Source: an uncultured Bacilli bacterium
GTDB lineage: Bacteria > Bacillota_I > Bacilli_A > RF39 > UBA660
Length of the DNA: 19,473 bases
Assembly (NCBI GenBank): GCA_934098455.1
Contig: CAKOOU010000019.1
Span: 1 to 19,473, forward strand
Reading direction: 5' to 3'
Below are positions 6,337-13,045 of this stretch, piece by piece (the stretch's first letter is position 1; each line of letters opens with the position of its first letter). The notes below the pieces were generated by a model, which saw nothing but the letters and a program-made list of their open reading frames with translations, was not told the origin of the DNA and did no database searches. The position numbers were made by a program, and so were the translations under genes.

Positions 6337-6432
6337 CTAAACCCCTTTACGTAGGAGGATAAAGATTAGACTTAATATGATTATAACAATTAGTCTATCG
6401 ATTACTCGTATTATGAATAACTTAGTACTCAT
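6337..6432 (-). CDS. 31-residue hydrophobic peptide, candidate type I toxin
   Basis: A small ORF missed by length filters. It starts ATG AGT ACT AAG at 6432 and stops with TAG at 6337-6339. The peptide starts MSTKLFIIRVIDR, has one membrane-spanning stretch of about 14 residues made almost only of Ile, Leu, Val and Phe (14-27), and ends LLRKGV with a basic tail. This size and design match membrane toxins of type I systems (Fst/Ldr, TxpA, BsrG); I see no clear motif tying it to one family. The SD is strong (AGAAGGGGTGTG, about 8-10 bases before the ATG). An in-frame ATG 6 bases earlier is too close to the SD. Its leader contains AGTGCTTGCC, which can pair either with AAGCACT just after the stop codon (6318-6324) or with the facing small RNA. 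No clear promoter was found; TATATATAAC near 6495-6505 is the best -10 candidate. Confidence 0.6.
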   Translation of the reverse strand: MSTKLFIIRVIDRLIVIIILSLIFILLRKGV

Positions 6433-6518
6433 TATCATCACACCCCTTCTATTTTTTTAATAGTTGGGCAAGCACTAATCAAAATAAAGCTCTGGTTATA
6501 TATACTACAATACCAATT

Positions 6519-6550
6519 AAAAAAATTATGTCAAAATGTGTCGACATAAT
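6519..6550 (-). terminator. Terminator of the sigG-ylmC-lspA-rluD operon
   Basis: ATTATGTC and GACATAAT form a perfect 8-bp stem (6525-6532 with 6543-6550) followed on the minus strand by TTTTTTT. It begins at the last base before the rluD stop codon. Confidence 0.85.
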
Positions 6551-7441
6551 TTATTTTTCTTCTAGACATTTTAAAAATTCACTAAAATATTCTGGTAAAG
6601 GACATTCAAAATACATTTTTTCTTTTGTAATTGGATGAATAAACTCCATTGAATATGAATGTAAGAATTGTCCAAAGTCGCTACATTTATCATTAGTATA
6701 TACTGGGTCATTATAAACTGGATGTCCAATATATGCCATATGTACTCTTATTTGATGTGTTCTCCCTGTATCTAATTTACATTTTATTAAAGTATAACCT
6801 TTATATCTTTTTAAAACTGTGAAATGTGTAATAGCATTTTTTGAGTTTTTTGCTGTTACAGCCATTTTTTTTCTATCTTTATCACTTCTACCTATAGGAG
6901 CATCAATAGTACCACTGTTAGTACCTATCTCACCTTTTACTAGTGCAATATATGTTCTTGTAATACTTTTATTTTTGAAATAATCTCCTAATATTTCATG
7001 TGTTTTATTATTCTTTGCAATAATTATAAGTCCACTCGTGTCTTTATCTATTCTATGAACTATACCTGGTCTAATCTCTCCATTAACATCACTTAAACTT
7101 TTAGTATAATACATTAATCCATTAACTAGTGTTCCTTTATAATTACCATTTCCTGGGTGAACTACCATACCACTTGGTTTATTTATAATCATAATATCAT
7201 TATCTTCATATACGATATCTAGTTTCATTTCTTCTGGTTCAATATTTATTTCTTCTTTAAAACTTTCATCTATACTAACTATATCATTTTCTTTAACTTT
7301 ATAATTATTTTTAGTCTTTTTACCATTTACTAATATATAACCATTATCAATCATTTTAGATATTAAAGTTCTAGATAATTCTGTATTATTTGATAAATAT
7401 TTATCTATTCTAATATCATTTTCTACTACTTTTACTTCCAC
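6551..7441 (-). CDS. rluD: Ribosomal large-subunit pseudouridine synthase, RluD/YlyB type
   Basis: RluA-family pseudouridine synthase of 296 residues. It has an N-terminal S4 RNA-binding domain (about 10-60, with DKYLSNNTELSRTLISKMIDNGYILVNG) and a catalytic domain whose signature HRIDKDTSG (129-137) carries the catalytic Asp132. Other family blocks are INKPSGMVVHPG and LDTGRTHQIRVHM. It would isomerise uridines of 23S rRNA. The start is GTG at 7441, preceded by AAAAGGAGAAGATAATA, and the gene overlaps lspA by 26 bases. The lspA-rluD pairing is the Bacillus lspA-ylyB order. The exact target uridines cannot be read from sequence. Confidence 0.9.
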   Translation of the reverse strand: MEVKVVENDIRIDKYLSNNTELSRTLISKMIDNGYILVNGKKTKNNYKVKENDIVSIDESFKEEINIEPEEMKLDIVYEDNDIMIINKPSGMVVHPGNGNYKGTLVNGLMYYTKSLSDVNGEIRPGIVHRIDKDTSGLIIIAKNNKTHEILGDYFKNKSITRTYIALVKGEIGTNSGTIDAPIGRSDKDRKKMAVTAKNSKNAITHFTVLKRYKGYTLIKCKLDTGRTHQIRVHMAYIGHPVYNDPVYTNDKCSDFGQFLHSYSMEFIHPITKEKMYFECPLPEYFSEFLKCLEEK

Positions 7442-7892
7442 TATTATCTTCTCCTTTTAAAATTGATATTATTAACAATATAACTCCTATTACAATACAT
7501 ATATCAGCAATATTAAATACTGGAAAATCATACTTAAATATTATAAAATCTAAAAAATCTTTTACATATCCAAATATTAATCTATCAGATAAGTTGCCTA
7601 GTATACCACCTAATAATAATCCAAATCCATAAGTATTTAATTTAGTTGTTTTAAATGAATATGAATATCTAAATATAATTATTATTGCTATTATACTTAG
7701 TATTATTAATAATGTAGTATTATTTTCTAATATACCCCATGAAGCACCTTTGTTATTAATATATCTTATATAAAAGAAATCTTTTATAATTTGTATACTA
7801 TCATTTAATTTTATATACGTACTTGTAATTGATTTTGTTATTTGGTCTAATATAAATGTTATTAAAGATATGATATATATTTTTTTTGACAT
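7416..7892 (-). CDS. lspA: Lipoprotein signal peptidase (signal peptidase II)
   Basis: Integral membrane aspartyl protease of 158 residues that removes the signal peptide from diacylglyceryl-modified prolipoproteins. Four hydrophobic segments are seen (about 4-20, 60-78, 87-105, 128-146). Family motifs are NKGASWGIL (47-55), GGILGNLSDRLIFGYVKDFLDF with catalytic Asp112, and FPVFNIADICI with catalytic Asp130. The ATG follows AGGTGATGTT. It is separated from ylmC by 27 bases and overlaps rluD, so the three are co-transcribed. Confidence 0.93.
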   Translation of the reverse strand: MSKKIYIISLITFILDQITKSITSTYIKLNDSIQIIKDFFYIRYINNKGASWGILENNTTLLIILSIIAIIIIFRYSYSFKTTKLNTYGFGLLLGGILGNLSDRLIFGYVKDFLDFIIFKYDFPVFNIADICIVIGVILLIISILKGEDNSGSKSSRK

Positions 7893-7919
7893 AACATCAC
7901 CTATATAATTATATATTAT

Positions 7920-8147
7920 TTAATTTATTTCTACAAGTATAACATCTTCACCTATTTTTTTTATATCTGTCATTTTAAATATTGTTTCTTTATTTGATAA
8001 AAATAGTCTAAATATATGTCTTCTTGGAATTGATGTAAAGTTTATTATTTGTCCATTGTTATCTATTTCTAAATCTACTATATTTCCTAAATTTTTTCCA
8101 TCATTTATATTTATTACAGTTTTATCTTGTAAATCACTTATTTTCAA
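7920..8147 (-). CDS. ylmC: PRC-barrel protein of the YlmC/YmxH sporulation family
   Basis: A 75-residue single PRC-barrel domain starting MKISDLQDKTVININDGKNLGNIVDLEID, with the GxxLG-x-V-x-D pattern of this family, and ending in an acidic strand. YlmC/YmxH proteins are restricted largely to spore formers and lie directly after sigG, as here (24 bases away). The molecular role is not established. The ATG is preceded by TGGTGGTATATT. Confidence 0.85.
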   Translation of the reverse strand: MKISDLQDKTVININDGKNLGNIVDLEIDNNGQIINFTSIPRRHIFRLFLSNKETIFKMTDIKKIGEDVILVEIN

Positions 8148-8171
8148 AATATACCACCATTAAATTATATG

Positions 8172-8948
8172 TTATTTTATTAATCTTTTAACATTGTTTA
8201 TAGCACTTTTTTCTAATCTAGATACTTGTGCTTGACTTACTCCTAATTCATTTGCTATTTCTGTTTGTGTCTTTCCAACTATATATCTATCTCTTAATAT
8301 ATTTCTTTCTCGTTCTTTTATTTTTGTTAGTGCGCGTCTTAATCCTAATAGTTCGTCTCTATCATTATTATTGTTTTTTACGTCTGCTATTTGGTCTTCT
8401 AAATAAATTGTATCTCCACCATCATTATAAATTGGCTCGTATATTGACATTGATGGTTTTAATGAATTTAAGGCACTACCTAAACTATATCCACTTAATC
8501 CTAATGATTCACATATCTCATCGTTTGTTGCTTCTTTACCATATTTTAATAAGTATTCATCTTTGTATTGTAGTACTTTATATGCAGTATCTCTAATACT
8601 TCTAGCAATTCTAACATCAGTAAGTCCTCTAATATATCTTCTTATTTCACCTAATATAAGTGGTACTGCATAAGTAGAAAATTGTACATTGAATGATAAA
8701 TCAAAATTATCTACTGCTTTTATTAACCCTACACAACCTATTTGAAATAAATCATTCATATCACATTTTCCTGTATTATATTTTTGTACTAAACTTAAAA
8801 CTAGTTTTAAATTACCATTTACTATAGTTTCTTTTGCTAACTTATCTCCTTCTCTGAATTTTTTAAATAATAAAATCATTTCATCATTTTTTAATACTGG
8901 TAAGTTATTTGTATTTATACCAGTTATATCTACTTTATATTTGCTCAT
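8172..8948 (-). CDS. sigG: Forespore RNA polymerase sigma factor SigG
   Basis: Sigma-70 family factor of 258 residues, the normal length for SigG. The N terminus contains the SigG/SigF-like block NNLPVLKNDEMILLFKKFREGD. Region 2 has DLFQIGCVGLIKAVDNFDLSF and QFSTYAVPLILGEIRRYIRG. The SigG-typical EPIYNDGGDTIYLEDQI lies between regions 3 and 4, and region 4.2 reads GKTQTEIANELGVSQAQVSRLE. It directs late forespore gene expression in endospore formers. Its neighbour ylmC supports the assignment over SigF or SigE. The SD (AAAGGA) is inside the strand of a 10-bp hairpin (8953-8989), which suggests translational control. Confidence 0.93.
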   Translation of the reverse strand: MSKYKVDITGINTNNLPVLKNDEMILLFKKFREGDKLAKETIVNGNLKLVLSLVQKYNTGKCDMNDLFQIGCVGLIKAVDNFDLSFNVQFSTYAVPLILGEIRRYIRGLTDVRIARSIRDTAYKVLQYKDEYLLKYGKEATNDEICESLGLSGYSLGSALNSLKPSMSIYEPIYNDGGDTIYLEDQIADVKNNNNDRDELLGLRRALTKIKERERNILRDRYIVGKTQTEIANELGVSQAQVSRLEKSAINNVKRLIK

Positions 8949-8952
8949 AAAA

Positions 8953-8989
8953 AATATCCTTTCTACTTTATATTGGTAAAAAGGATATT
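8953..8989 (-). promoter_or_regulatory. Hairpin sequestering the sigG ribosome binding site
   Basis: AATATCCTTT and AAAGGATATT form a perfect 10-bp stem with a 17-base loop. The 3' strand contains the sigG SD AAAGGA, 8 bases before the ATG, and is followed by TTTT, so the element could also act as a terminator for transcripts coming from the upstream membrane-protein genes. Confidence 0.75.
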
Positions 8990-8992
8990 AAT

Positions 8993-9328
8993 TTATTCAA
9001 TTCTTTTTTTCTTTAAAATAATTAAAATTATTATATTTATAAATATTAGTATGCTAGATAAAAGAGTCATAGTATTTTTTATATTATTTATTATAGATTT
9101 TAGTAATATATTTAGTGTTCTATTGATTGGTATAATATTAATTATAGTTGGTAATATAAATGATAGTATTAATATAATAATAGATATTATTAGTGTTGTT
9201 GTGCTAATAATTTTAATAGATTTCTTATTATTTTTGTTATTGATAAATAATAAGATAATTACTATTAATAGACTTATGAGTAATATTATTAAGTATTTTG
9301 TATTTAGTAGTTTAAGTAAGTTTTCCAT
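8993..9328 (-). CDS. Small integral membrane protein, unknown
   Basis: Protein of 111 residues, extremely rich in Ile and Leu, with about three or four membrane segments (roughly 12-30, 38-62, 86-106) and a basic C-terminal tail LKKKRIE. It is not recognised. Its ATG overlaps the stop of the upstream gene (TAATG) and uses GGTGA inside the upstream coding end as SD, so the two proteins are translationally coupled. The upstream partner supplies one anchor and an extracellular helical part, which suggests they form a single complex or once were one protein. Position just before sigG suggests a sporulation-stage membrane role, as an inference from context only. Confidence 0.6.
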   Translation of the reverse strand: MENLLKLLNTKYLIILLISLLIVIILLFINNKNNKKSIKIISTTTLIISIIILILSFILPTIINIIPINRTLNILLKSIINNIKNTMTLLSSILIFINIIILIILKKKRIE

Positions 9329-9786
9329 TATTCACCATATATACTTTCTATTAAATAATTTCCATTATTTTTTATATTATTTAATATATTTTCTTTTTCT
9401 TTATCACTTATATTATATCCAGATTCATCTATTATTTTATCTATATTATTTTCTATAATTGTATTTAATTCTTCTTTTGTCATTTTATCACTCTTACCTA
9501 GTTTATAATCTATTACATTACTAGTTATATCACTTAGTACATCTTGTGCAGTTTTACTATTTAATGTAGATTCTATTACTTTTTTATCTATATTAGTTTC
9601 TTTATTAATTTTATCTGTTAATTCATTAGTTATTTCTTTATTATTTGATATATTATTTGTAGTTGTTTTAACTATTTTATTTATGTTATTTTTATTAATT
9701 GTTATTTTTAATGTTATAAGAGTAATAATAGATAGTTCTATAATAAATAATAGTATTATTAGCATTATGTTTATTAGTTTTTTCAT
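9328..9786 (-). CDS. Single-pass membrane protein with extracytoplasmic helical domain, unknown
   Basis: About 152 residues starting MKKLINIMLIILLF: one N-terminal anchor (about 5-27), then a charged, Asn- and Lys-rich helical domain of about 125 residues with no cysteines. An upstream in-frame ATG at 9798 would add four residues, but it follows the only good SD (AAAGGA) by no spacing at all. The start at 9786, 12 bases after it, looks better though the spacing is long. It is coupled to the membrane protein downstream and then to sigG. No family recognised. Confidence 0.6.
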   Translation of the reverse strand: MKKLINIMLIILLFIIELSIITLITLKITINKNNINKIVKTTTNNISNNKEITNELTDKINKETNIDKKVIESTLNSKTAQDVLSDITSNVIDYKLGKSDKMTKEELNTIIENNIDKIIDESGYNISDKEKENILNNIKNNGNYLIESIYGE

Positions 9787-9798
9787 TTTTAAATCCAT

Positions 9799-9944
9799 TC
9801 CTTTATATTTATTTTTATTATGATAATATTTTGAAGCAGTATTTCTACGTAATATAATTTTTTGAATATAGTGTAGAAGTAGGTATTAATATTTGTTAAT
9901 TATTATCATATAAGTTAGGTTCTATTTTTAATATCTATAATTTT
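9799..9944. other. Gene-free stretch upstream of the membrane-protein pair
   Basis: Very AT-rich. It contains an inverted repeat TTCTAC/GTAGAA (9843-9848 and 9873-9878) without a U-tract. GAAATA, about 17 bases, and CATAATAA on the minus strand vaguely recall sporulation (SigE-type) promoter elements. Nothing else is seen. Confidence 0.3.
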
Positions 9945-10208
9945 TTAAAATTCATCATTCATTAAAAAATCAAATATATTTAAATGTTTCATTCCATTTT
10001 GAGAGTAATCTTCAATATCTTTTGAATTAACATATTTCTGATAATTATCATTAATATTATCATTTTTTCCACTTATATCATATCTATAAACTAATAAAAG
10101 TTTTTTTGTTCAAATGGAAAAAAATCAATAATATAATTCTTTTTTTGATGTAATGGAAAGATTATAGAATAAATAATCAAAAAAATATTATGATAGTAAA
10201 ATAATATA
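9945..10208 (-). pseudogene. Probable frameshifted gene remnant downstream of tyrS
   Basis: Two minus-strand reading segments join into a protein-like sequence if one slip in an A7 run is allowed. The first reads about PLHQKKNYIIDFFPFEQK (roughly 10105-10160). The second continues KLLLVYRYDISGKND and ends with FDFLMNDEF before TAA at 9945-9947. No start codon or SD is seen in the intact frame, and the piece begins right at the tyrS stop codon. The balanced residue use and acidic/aromatic pattern argue for a former coding region rather than chance. Family not recognised. Alternative: random open frame in AT-rich DNA. Confidence 0.4.
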
Positions 10209-11429
10209 TTATTTACCTATAAAGTATTTTTTCTTTCCTTTTCTTATGATTAAATATTTGTTGTGTAAAAGTATATTACTATCAACAATTAAGTTTTCAT
10301 CATTAATTATATTTCCATTTATTGTAATGCTATTATTGTTTAAGAATTCTCTTGCTTCTCTTCTTGATGTTGCTATTTTATTATTTACTAGAGTATCTAA
10401 TATAATTTGATTTAATTCTATATTAAATGTTGGTACTCCTTTAAATGCATCTTCTATTTCATCTATTGTTAATTCATTTATTTTTCCTTTGAATAGGCAT
10501 TCACTTATTTTTTGTGCTTTATTAAATTCTTCTTTACCATGTAAGAATGTTATTACTTCTTCTGCTAGTTTTTTTTGAGCTAATCTTAATTCTGGTTTTT
10601 TATTATGTTCTTCTTCAATAGATTCTATTTCTTCTTTTGTTAGGAATGTTAATTTTTTTAGGTAATCAATTACACATAAATCACTTGAATTTATTAAGTA
10701 TTGATATAGTTCATAACTTGAAGTTTTATTTTTATCTAACCATAATGCATTACCTTCTGTTTTACCAAATTTAACTCCGTTTGCATCTAGTACTAGTGGC
10801 ATAGTCATTCCATATAATTCTGTATCTATTTTCTTTCTTGCAAGTTCTATTCCTGTTGTTATATTACCCCATTGGTCACTTCCAGCAACTTCTAGTGTAC
10901 ATCCTTTATCTTCATATAAATGAACAAAGTCTAAACCTTGTAATATTGTATAGGCAAATTCACAGAATGTAATTCCTGATTCTAGTCTTCTACTTATTAT
11001 GTCTTTATCTAACATATAATTAACGTTTATATATTTACCATAATCTCTTAAGAAATCTATTGTATTAATATTTTTAATCCAATCATAATTATTTACTACT
11101 TCAAATCCAAATATTTCTTTTGCTTGTTTTGTTAATCCTAATACATTTTTTTCTACTTCTTCTTTTGTAATCATTTGTCTTTCTTTAGAAGGTTTTGGGT
11201 CTCCTATTAATCCTGTTGCTCCACCTACTAATAATATTGGATGGTGACCATATTTAGCAAGTCTTGTTGCTATTAGAAAAGATGAGAAGTGTCCTATGTG
11301 CATTGAATCTGCTGTAGGGTCTGTTCCTATATAAAAAGTTAATTTTTCATTATTTAATTTATCTTCTAAATCAGGACTACTTATATCCTTAATTAATCCT
11401 CTCCATTTTAAATCATCATATAATTTCAT
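10209..11429 (-). CDS. tyrS: Tyrosyl-tRNA synthetase
   Basis: Class I aminoacyl-tRNA synthetase of 406 residues, normal for the bacterial TyrRS-Y type. Visible are FYIGTDPTADSMHIGHF with HIGH at 44-47, the tyrosine-pocket block around VAGSDQWGNITTG (181-193), and the KMSKS-equivalent KFGKTEG (220-226). A C-terminal S4 domain (about 340-406) contains SRREAREFLNNNSITING. It charges tRNA-Tyr. The ATG is preceded by AAGGAATATT. It lies 14 bases after a HAD phosphatase gene and both follow a T-box, so the enzyme is expected to be induced by uncharged tRNA. Confidence 0.96.
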   Translation of the reverse strand: MKLYDDLKWRGLIKDISSPDLEDKLNNEKLTFYIGTDPTADSMHIGHFSSFLIATRLAKYGHHPILLVGGATGLIGDPKPSKERQMITKEEVEKNVLGLTKQAKEIFGFEVVNNYDWIKNINTIDFLRDYGKYINVNYMLDKDIISRRLESGITFCEFAYTILQGLDFVHLYEDKGCTLEVAGSDQWGNITTGIELARKKIDTELYGMTMPLVLDANGVKFGKTEGNALWLDKNKTSSYELYQYLINSSDLCVIDYLKKLTFLTKEEIESIEEEHNKKPELRLAQKKLAEEVITFLHGKEEFNKAQKISECLFKGKINELTIDEIEDAFKGVPTFNIELNQIILDTLVNNKIATSRREAREFLNNNSITINGNIINDENLIVDSNILLHNKYLIIRKGKKKYFIGK

Positions 11430-11443
11430 AATATTCCTTCTTT

Positions 11444-12058
11444 CTATAATATATTTAGTAATTCATTTAGATTATTAATTTCATTTTCATTATTATTTTT
11501 ACAATTTTTATTGTAATAAATAGTTTTCATACCTAACTCTTTTGGTACTTCTATATCACTTTTTAAACTATCTCCTATCATAACACATTCATTATATAGA
11601 TTATTTCCAATGGCTTTTTTAAATGCTTCTGGATTTGGTTTTTTTGCATCTTCTATGCCATATATTTCTTTGAAATAATTGTTTATACCTACTTTTTCTA
11701 ATCTTTTATATTGAATATCTTTATACCAATTTGTAAGTGCTACTATTTCATATTTTTTGGATAAGTATTCTAGTATATTAATAGTATTATTATTTATTAA
11801 TGTACTATGATTGCTATATAAATCTAGTAAATTATTTATATCAATTTTATCAACTTTTATGTTTTTTGATAAAAATATTGATAAGTCTTCTTTTATATAG
11901 TTTCCGTTAGATACTTCGTATTCTTCAAATATGTTATATATATTTTTGGCACTTATGTTTAATTTATTATATTCTATATATTTTTTATAAGTATCAATAC
12001 AATCTTTATATGTGTCTAATAGTGTGTTATCAATATCAAAAATAATTCTTTTTATCAT
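11444..12058 (-). CDS. HAD-superfamily hydrolase (YjjG-like nucleotidase/phosphatase)
   Basis: About 204 residues with the four HAD motifs: DIDNTLLD (Asp nucleophile) at the N terminus, LTNWY (motif II), KKPNPEAF (motif III Lys) and MIGDSLKSDI (motif IV). The helical cap between motifs I and II is of the C1 type. The order and the KPNPEAF/GDSLKSDI wording fit the YjjG/pyrimidine-nucleotidase or phosphoglycolate-phosphatase-like branch; the substrate is not clear. The open frame extends to 12112, but the ATG at 12056-12058 is chosen because it follows AGGAGTACAT and starts MIKRIIFD. The longer frame runs into the T-box terminator. It is the first gene of the T-box operon, with tyrS next. Confidence 0.85.
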   Translation of the reverse strand: MIKRIIFDIDNTLLDTYKDCIDTYKKYIEYNKLNISAKNIYNIFEEYEVSNGNYIKEDLSIFLSKNIKVDKIDINNLLDLYSNHSTLINNNTINILEYLSKKYEIVALTNWYKDIQYKRLEKVGINNYFKEIYGIEDAKKPNPEAFKKAIGNNLYNECVMIGDSLKSDIEVPKELGMKTIYYNKNCKNNNENEINNLNELLNIL

Positions 12059-12199
12059 ATGTACTCCTAAAAAAACATTCATAAACTTAAGGGCGAAAAT
12101 CCGCGGTACCACCTTAATTCTATGAATGTATCATACTTTATTTATCTTAACGCGATATAACGATTTAACTCCAGGGTTGTAAGTCCTTTCTTTGTTAAC
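12059..12199 (-). promoter_or_regulatory. Compact T-box riboswitch leader for the HAD-tyrS operon
   Basis: The T-box core AAGGTGGTACCGCGG lies at 12101-12115 (minus). It is preceded by a stem III-like CGTTATATCGCGTTAAG. Its 3' part forms the terminator ACATTCATA...TATGAATGT (12075-12129) followed by T7, just before the SD. The whole leader is only about 140 nt, because its promoter is at 12206-12233 and the previous gene ends at 12236. The stem I candidate is tiny: TTAAC/GTTAA enclosing AGG-ACUUACAAC-CCU, with UAC (Tyr codon, 12179-12181) in the terminal loop followed by A. It senses uncharged tRNA, presumably tRNA-Tyr (inference from tyrS and the UAC). Confidence 0.88.
12069..12129 (-). terminator. 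T-box terminator
   Basis: Long imperfect stem: ATTCATA with TATGAAT and further pairs TTAAGG with CCTTAA, then seven U. The 5' arm contains the T-box sequence, so binding of uncharged tRNA would favour the alternative antiterminator. Confidence 0.8.
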
Positions 12200-12205
12200 A
12201 ATGTT

Positions 12206-12233
12206 ATTATATCATATTATTTTATTTTGTAAA
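12206..12233 (-). promoter_or_regulatory. Promoter of the T-box operon
   Basis: TTTACA (12228-12233), a 16-base spacer, and TGA-TATAAT with extended -10 (12206-12214). The -35 lies only 2 bases past the stop codon of the upstream hydrolase gene. Confidence 0.75.
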
Positions 12234-12235
12234 TA

Positions 12236-12973
12236 TTAACTTTCTTTAATTTTATTTATGTACCAATTTATTTTTTCTGTCCATGTTGTACTACTAGGTG
12301 CATATTTACTTTGCATTAGTTCTGCTGTGTTAAGACCTTTAGAATAATAATTGTTATATAATATGTTTAAATAACCATCTATTCCTTCTTCTAATGAGTT
12401 ATATTTGATGAATTTTCCACCACTTTTTAATCCACCAATATTATAATTATTTCTAACTAAACTACTACATGTCCATTTGCAACCTGTTTCATGTAATACA
12501 ATTGCCACTGCTAAATAAGGGTCTAAACCAGTTTTTTTTGTGTATTTAGCAAAATAAATTCCTGTATCTGTTAATGTTGATGATAAATTTTTATTTAATT
12601 TATTACTTAGTTCAGTTAATGTTAGTCCATCAAACACTACACTATTGTCATCTACAATCTCACTACTAACGTTAGTACTTGGTTTAATTTCTAAATCTTC
12701 AACTTTTGTTGTCGTTATAGTAGTAGTTCTAATTGTTGTCGTAGTCGTTGTAGTGGTTGTTGTTGTTTCTATTGGAATTGTTGTTTCTTCTTCATTGTTA
12801 TCGATTACATTTGGAGAATTAGTTTTATCACTCATAATATTATAAACTAAATTATATTCATTATCACGACTTAAATATTTCTTATCAAAATATTTTTTTA
12901 CTCCTAAAAATCCTGTAATTGATAACATTATACCAATAACTAATATAAATAATTGTATATATATTTTTTTCAT
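12236..12973 (-). CDS. Membrane-anchored cell-wall hydrolase, glucosaminidase-like
   Basis: About 245 residues. Residues 5-25 are a signal anchor. A linker of about 65 residues contains a Thr-rich run (70-89, with 11 consecutive Thr). The C-terminal domain (about 115-245) carries TKKTGLDPYLAVAIVLHETG with putative catalytic Glu162, then RNNYNIGGLKSGG, YNSLEEGIDGYLNIL and KYAPSSTTW. This is the layout of GH73-type N-acetylglucosaminidases and related lysozyme-fold hydrolases, so it should cut peptidoglycan outside the membrane. Two cysteines (CKWTC) near the active site could form a disulphide. I prefer the ATG at 12973; the longer frame starts at a GTG (12982) with no SD. A promoter (13016-13043) lies directly upstream. 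The exact bond cleaved is uncertain. Confidence 0.72.
   Translation of the reverse strand: MKKIYIQLFILVIGIMLSITGFLGVKKYFDKKYLSRDNEYNLVYNIMSDKTNSPNVIDNNEEETTIPIETTTTTTTTTTTIRTTTITTTKVEDLEIKPSTNVSSEIVDDNSVVFDGLTLTELSNKLNKNLSSTLTDTGIYFAKYTKKTGLDPYLAVAIVLHETGCKWTCSSLVRNNYNIGGLKSGGKFIKYNSLEEGIDGYLNILYNNYYSKGLNTAELMQSKYAPSSTTWTEKINWYINKIKES
12701..12767. repeat. ACN-codon tract encoding the Thr linker
   Basis: Low-complexity GTT/GTC/GTA repeats on the plus strand (ACN on the coding strand) with mixed third bases. The mixed codons suggest selection for threonine rather than recent slippage. A plus-strand valine-rich frame here is its shadow. Confidence 0.7.
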
Positions 12974-13015
12974 AAAAATCACATTTTAATAATACTTTCC
13001 TTTTCTATAATAAAT

Positions 13016-13043
13016 ATTATACTATATTATTTAATTTTTTCAA
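13016..13043 (-). promoter_or_regulatory. Promoter of the glucosaminidase-like gene
   Basis: TTGAAA (13038-13043), a 16-base spacer, TATAAT (13016-13021). It sits immediately after the stop codon of the upstream kinase-like gene. Confidence 0.65.
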
Positions 13044-13045
13044 AA

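Noticed and set aside
5865..6550. DGR template repeat or reverse transcriptase in the intergenic region
   Set aside because: No stretch resembles the variable segments of either surface gene, and no frame long enough for a reverse transcriptase exists anywhere in the window.
8228..8596. Plus-strand open frame of 122 codons inside sigG
   Set aside because: Fully antisense to a certain sigG gene; no SD or promoter.
8973..9458. Plus-strand open frame of 161 codons, very rich in Ile, Phe and Leu
   Set aside because: It is the exact antisense of the coupled membrane-protein genes, has no SD, and its composition is the mirror of AT-rich coding DNA.
12059..12112. N-terminal extension of the HAD protein starting at 12112
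   Set aside because: It would be translated from inside the T-box terminator; the ATG at 12058 has a good SD and begins at the conserved motif.
12645..12845. Plus-strand valine-rich frame
   Set aside because: Shadow of the ACN codons of the Thr linker on the other strand.
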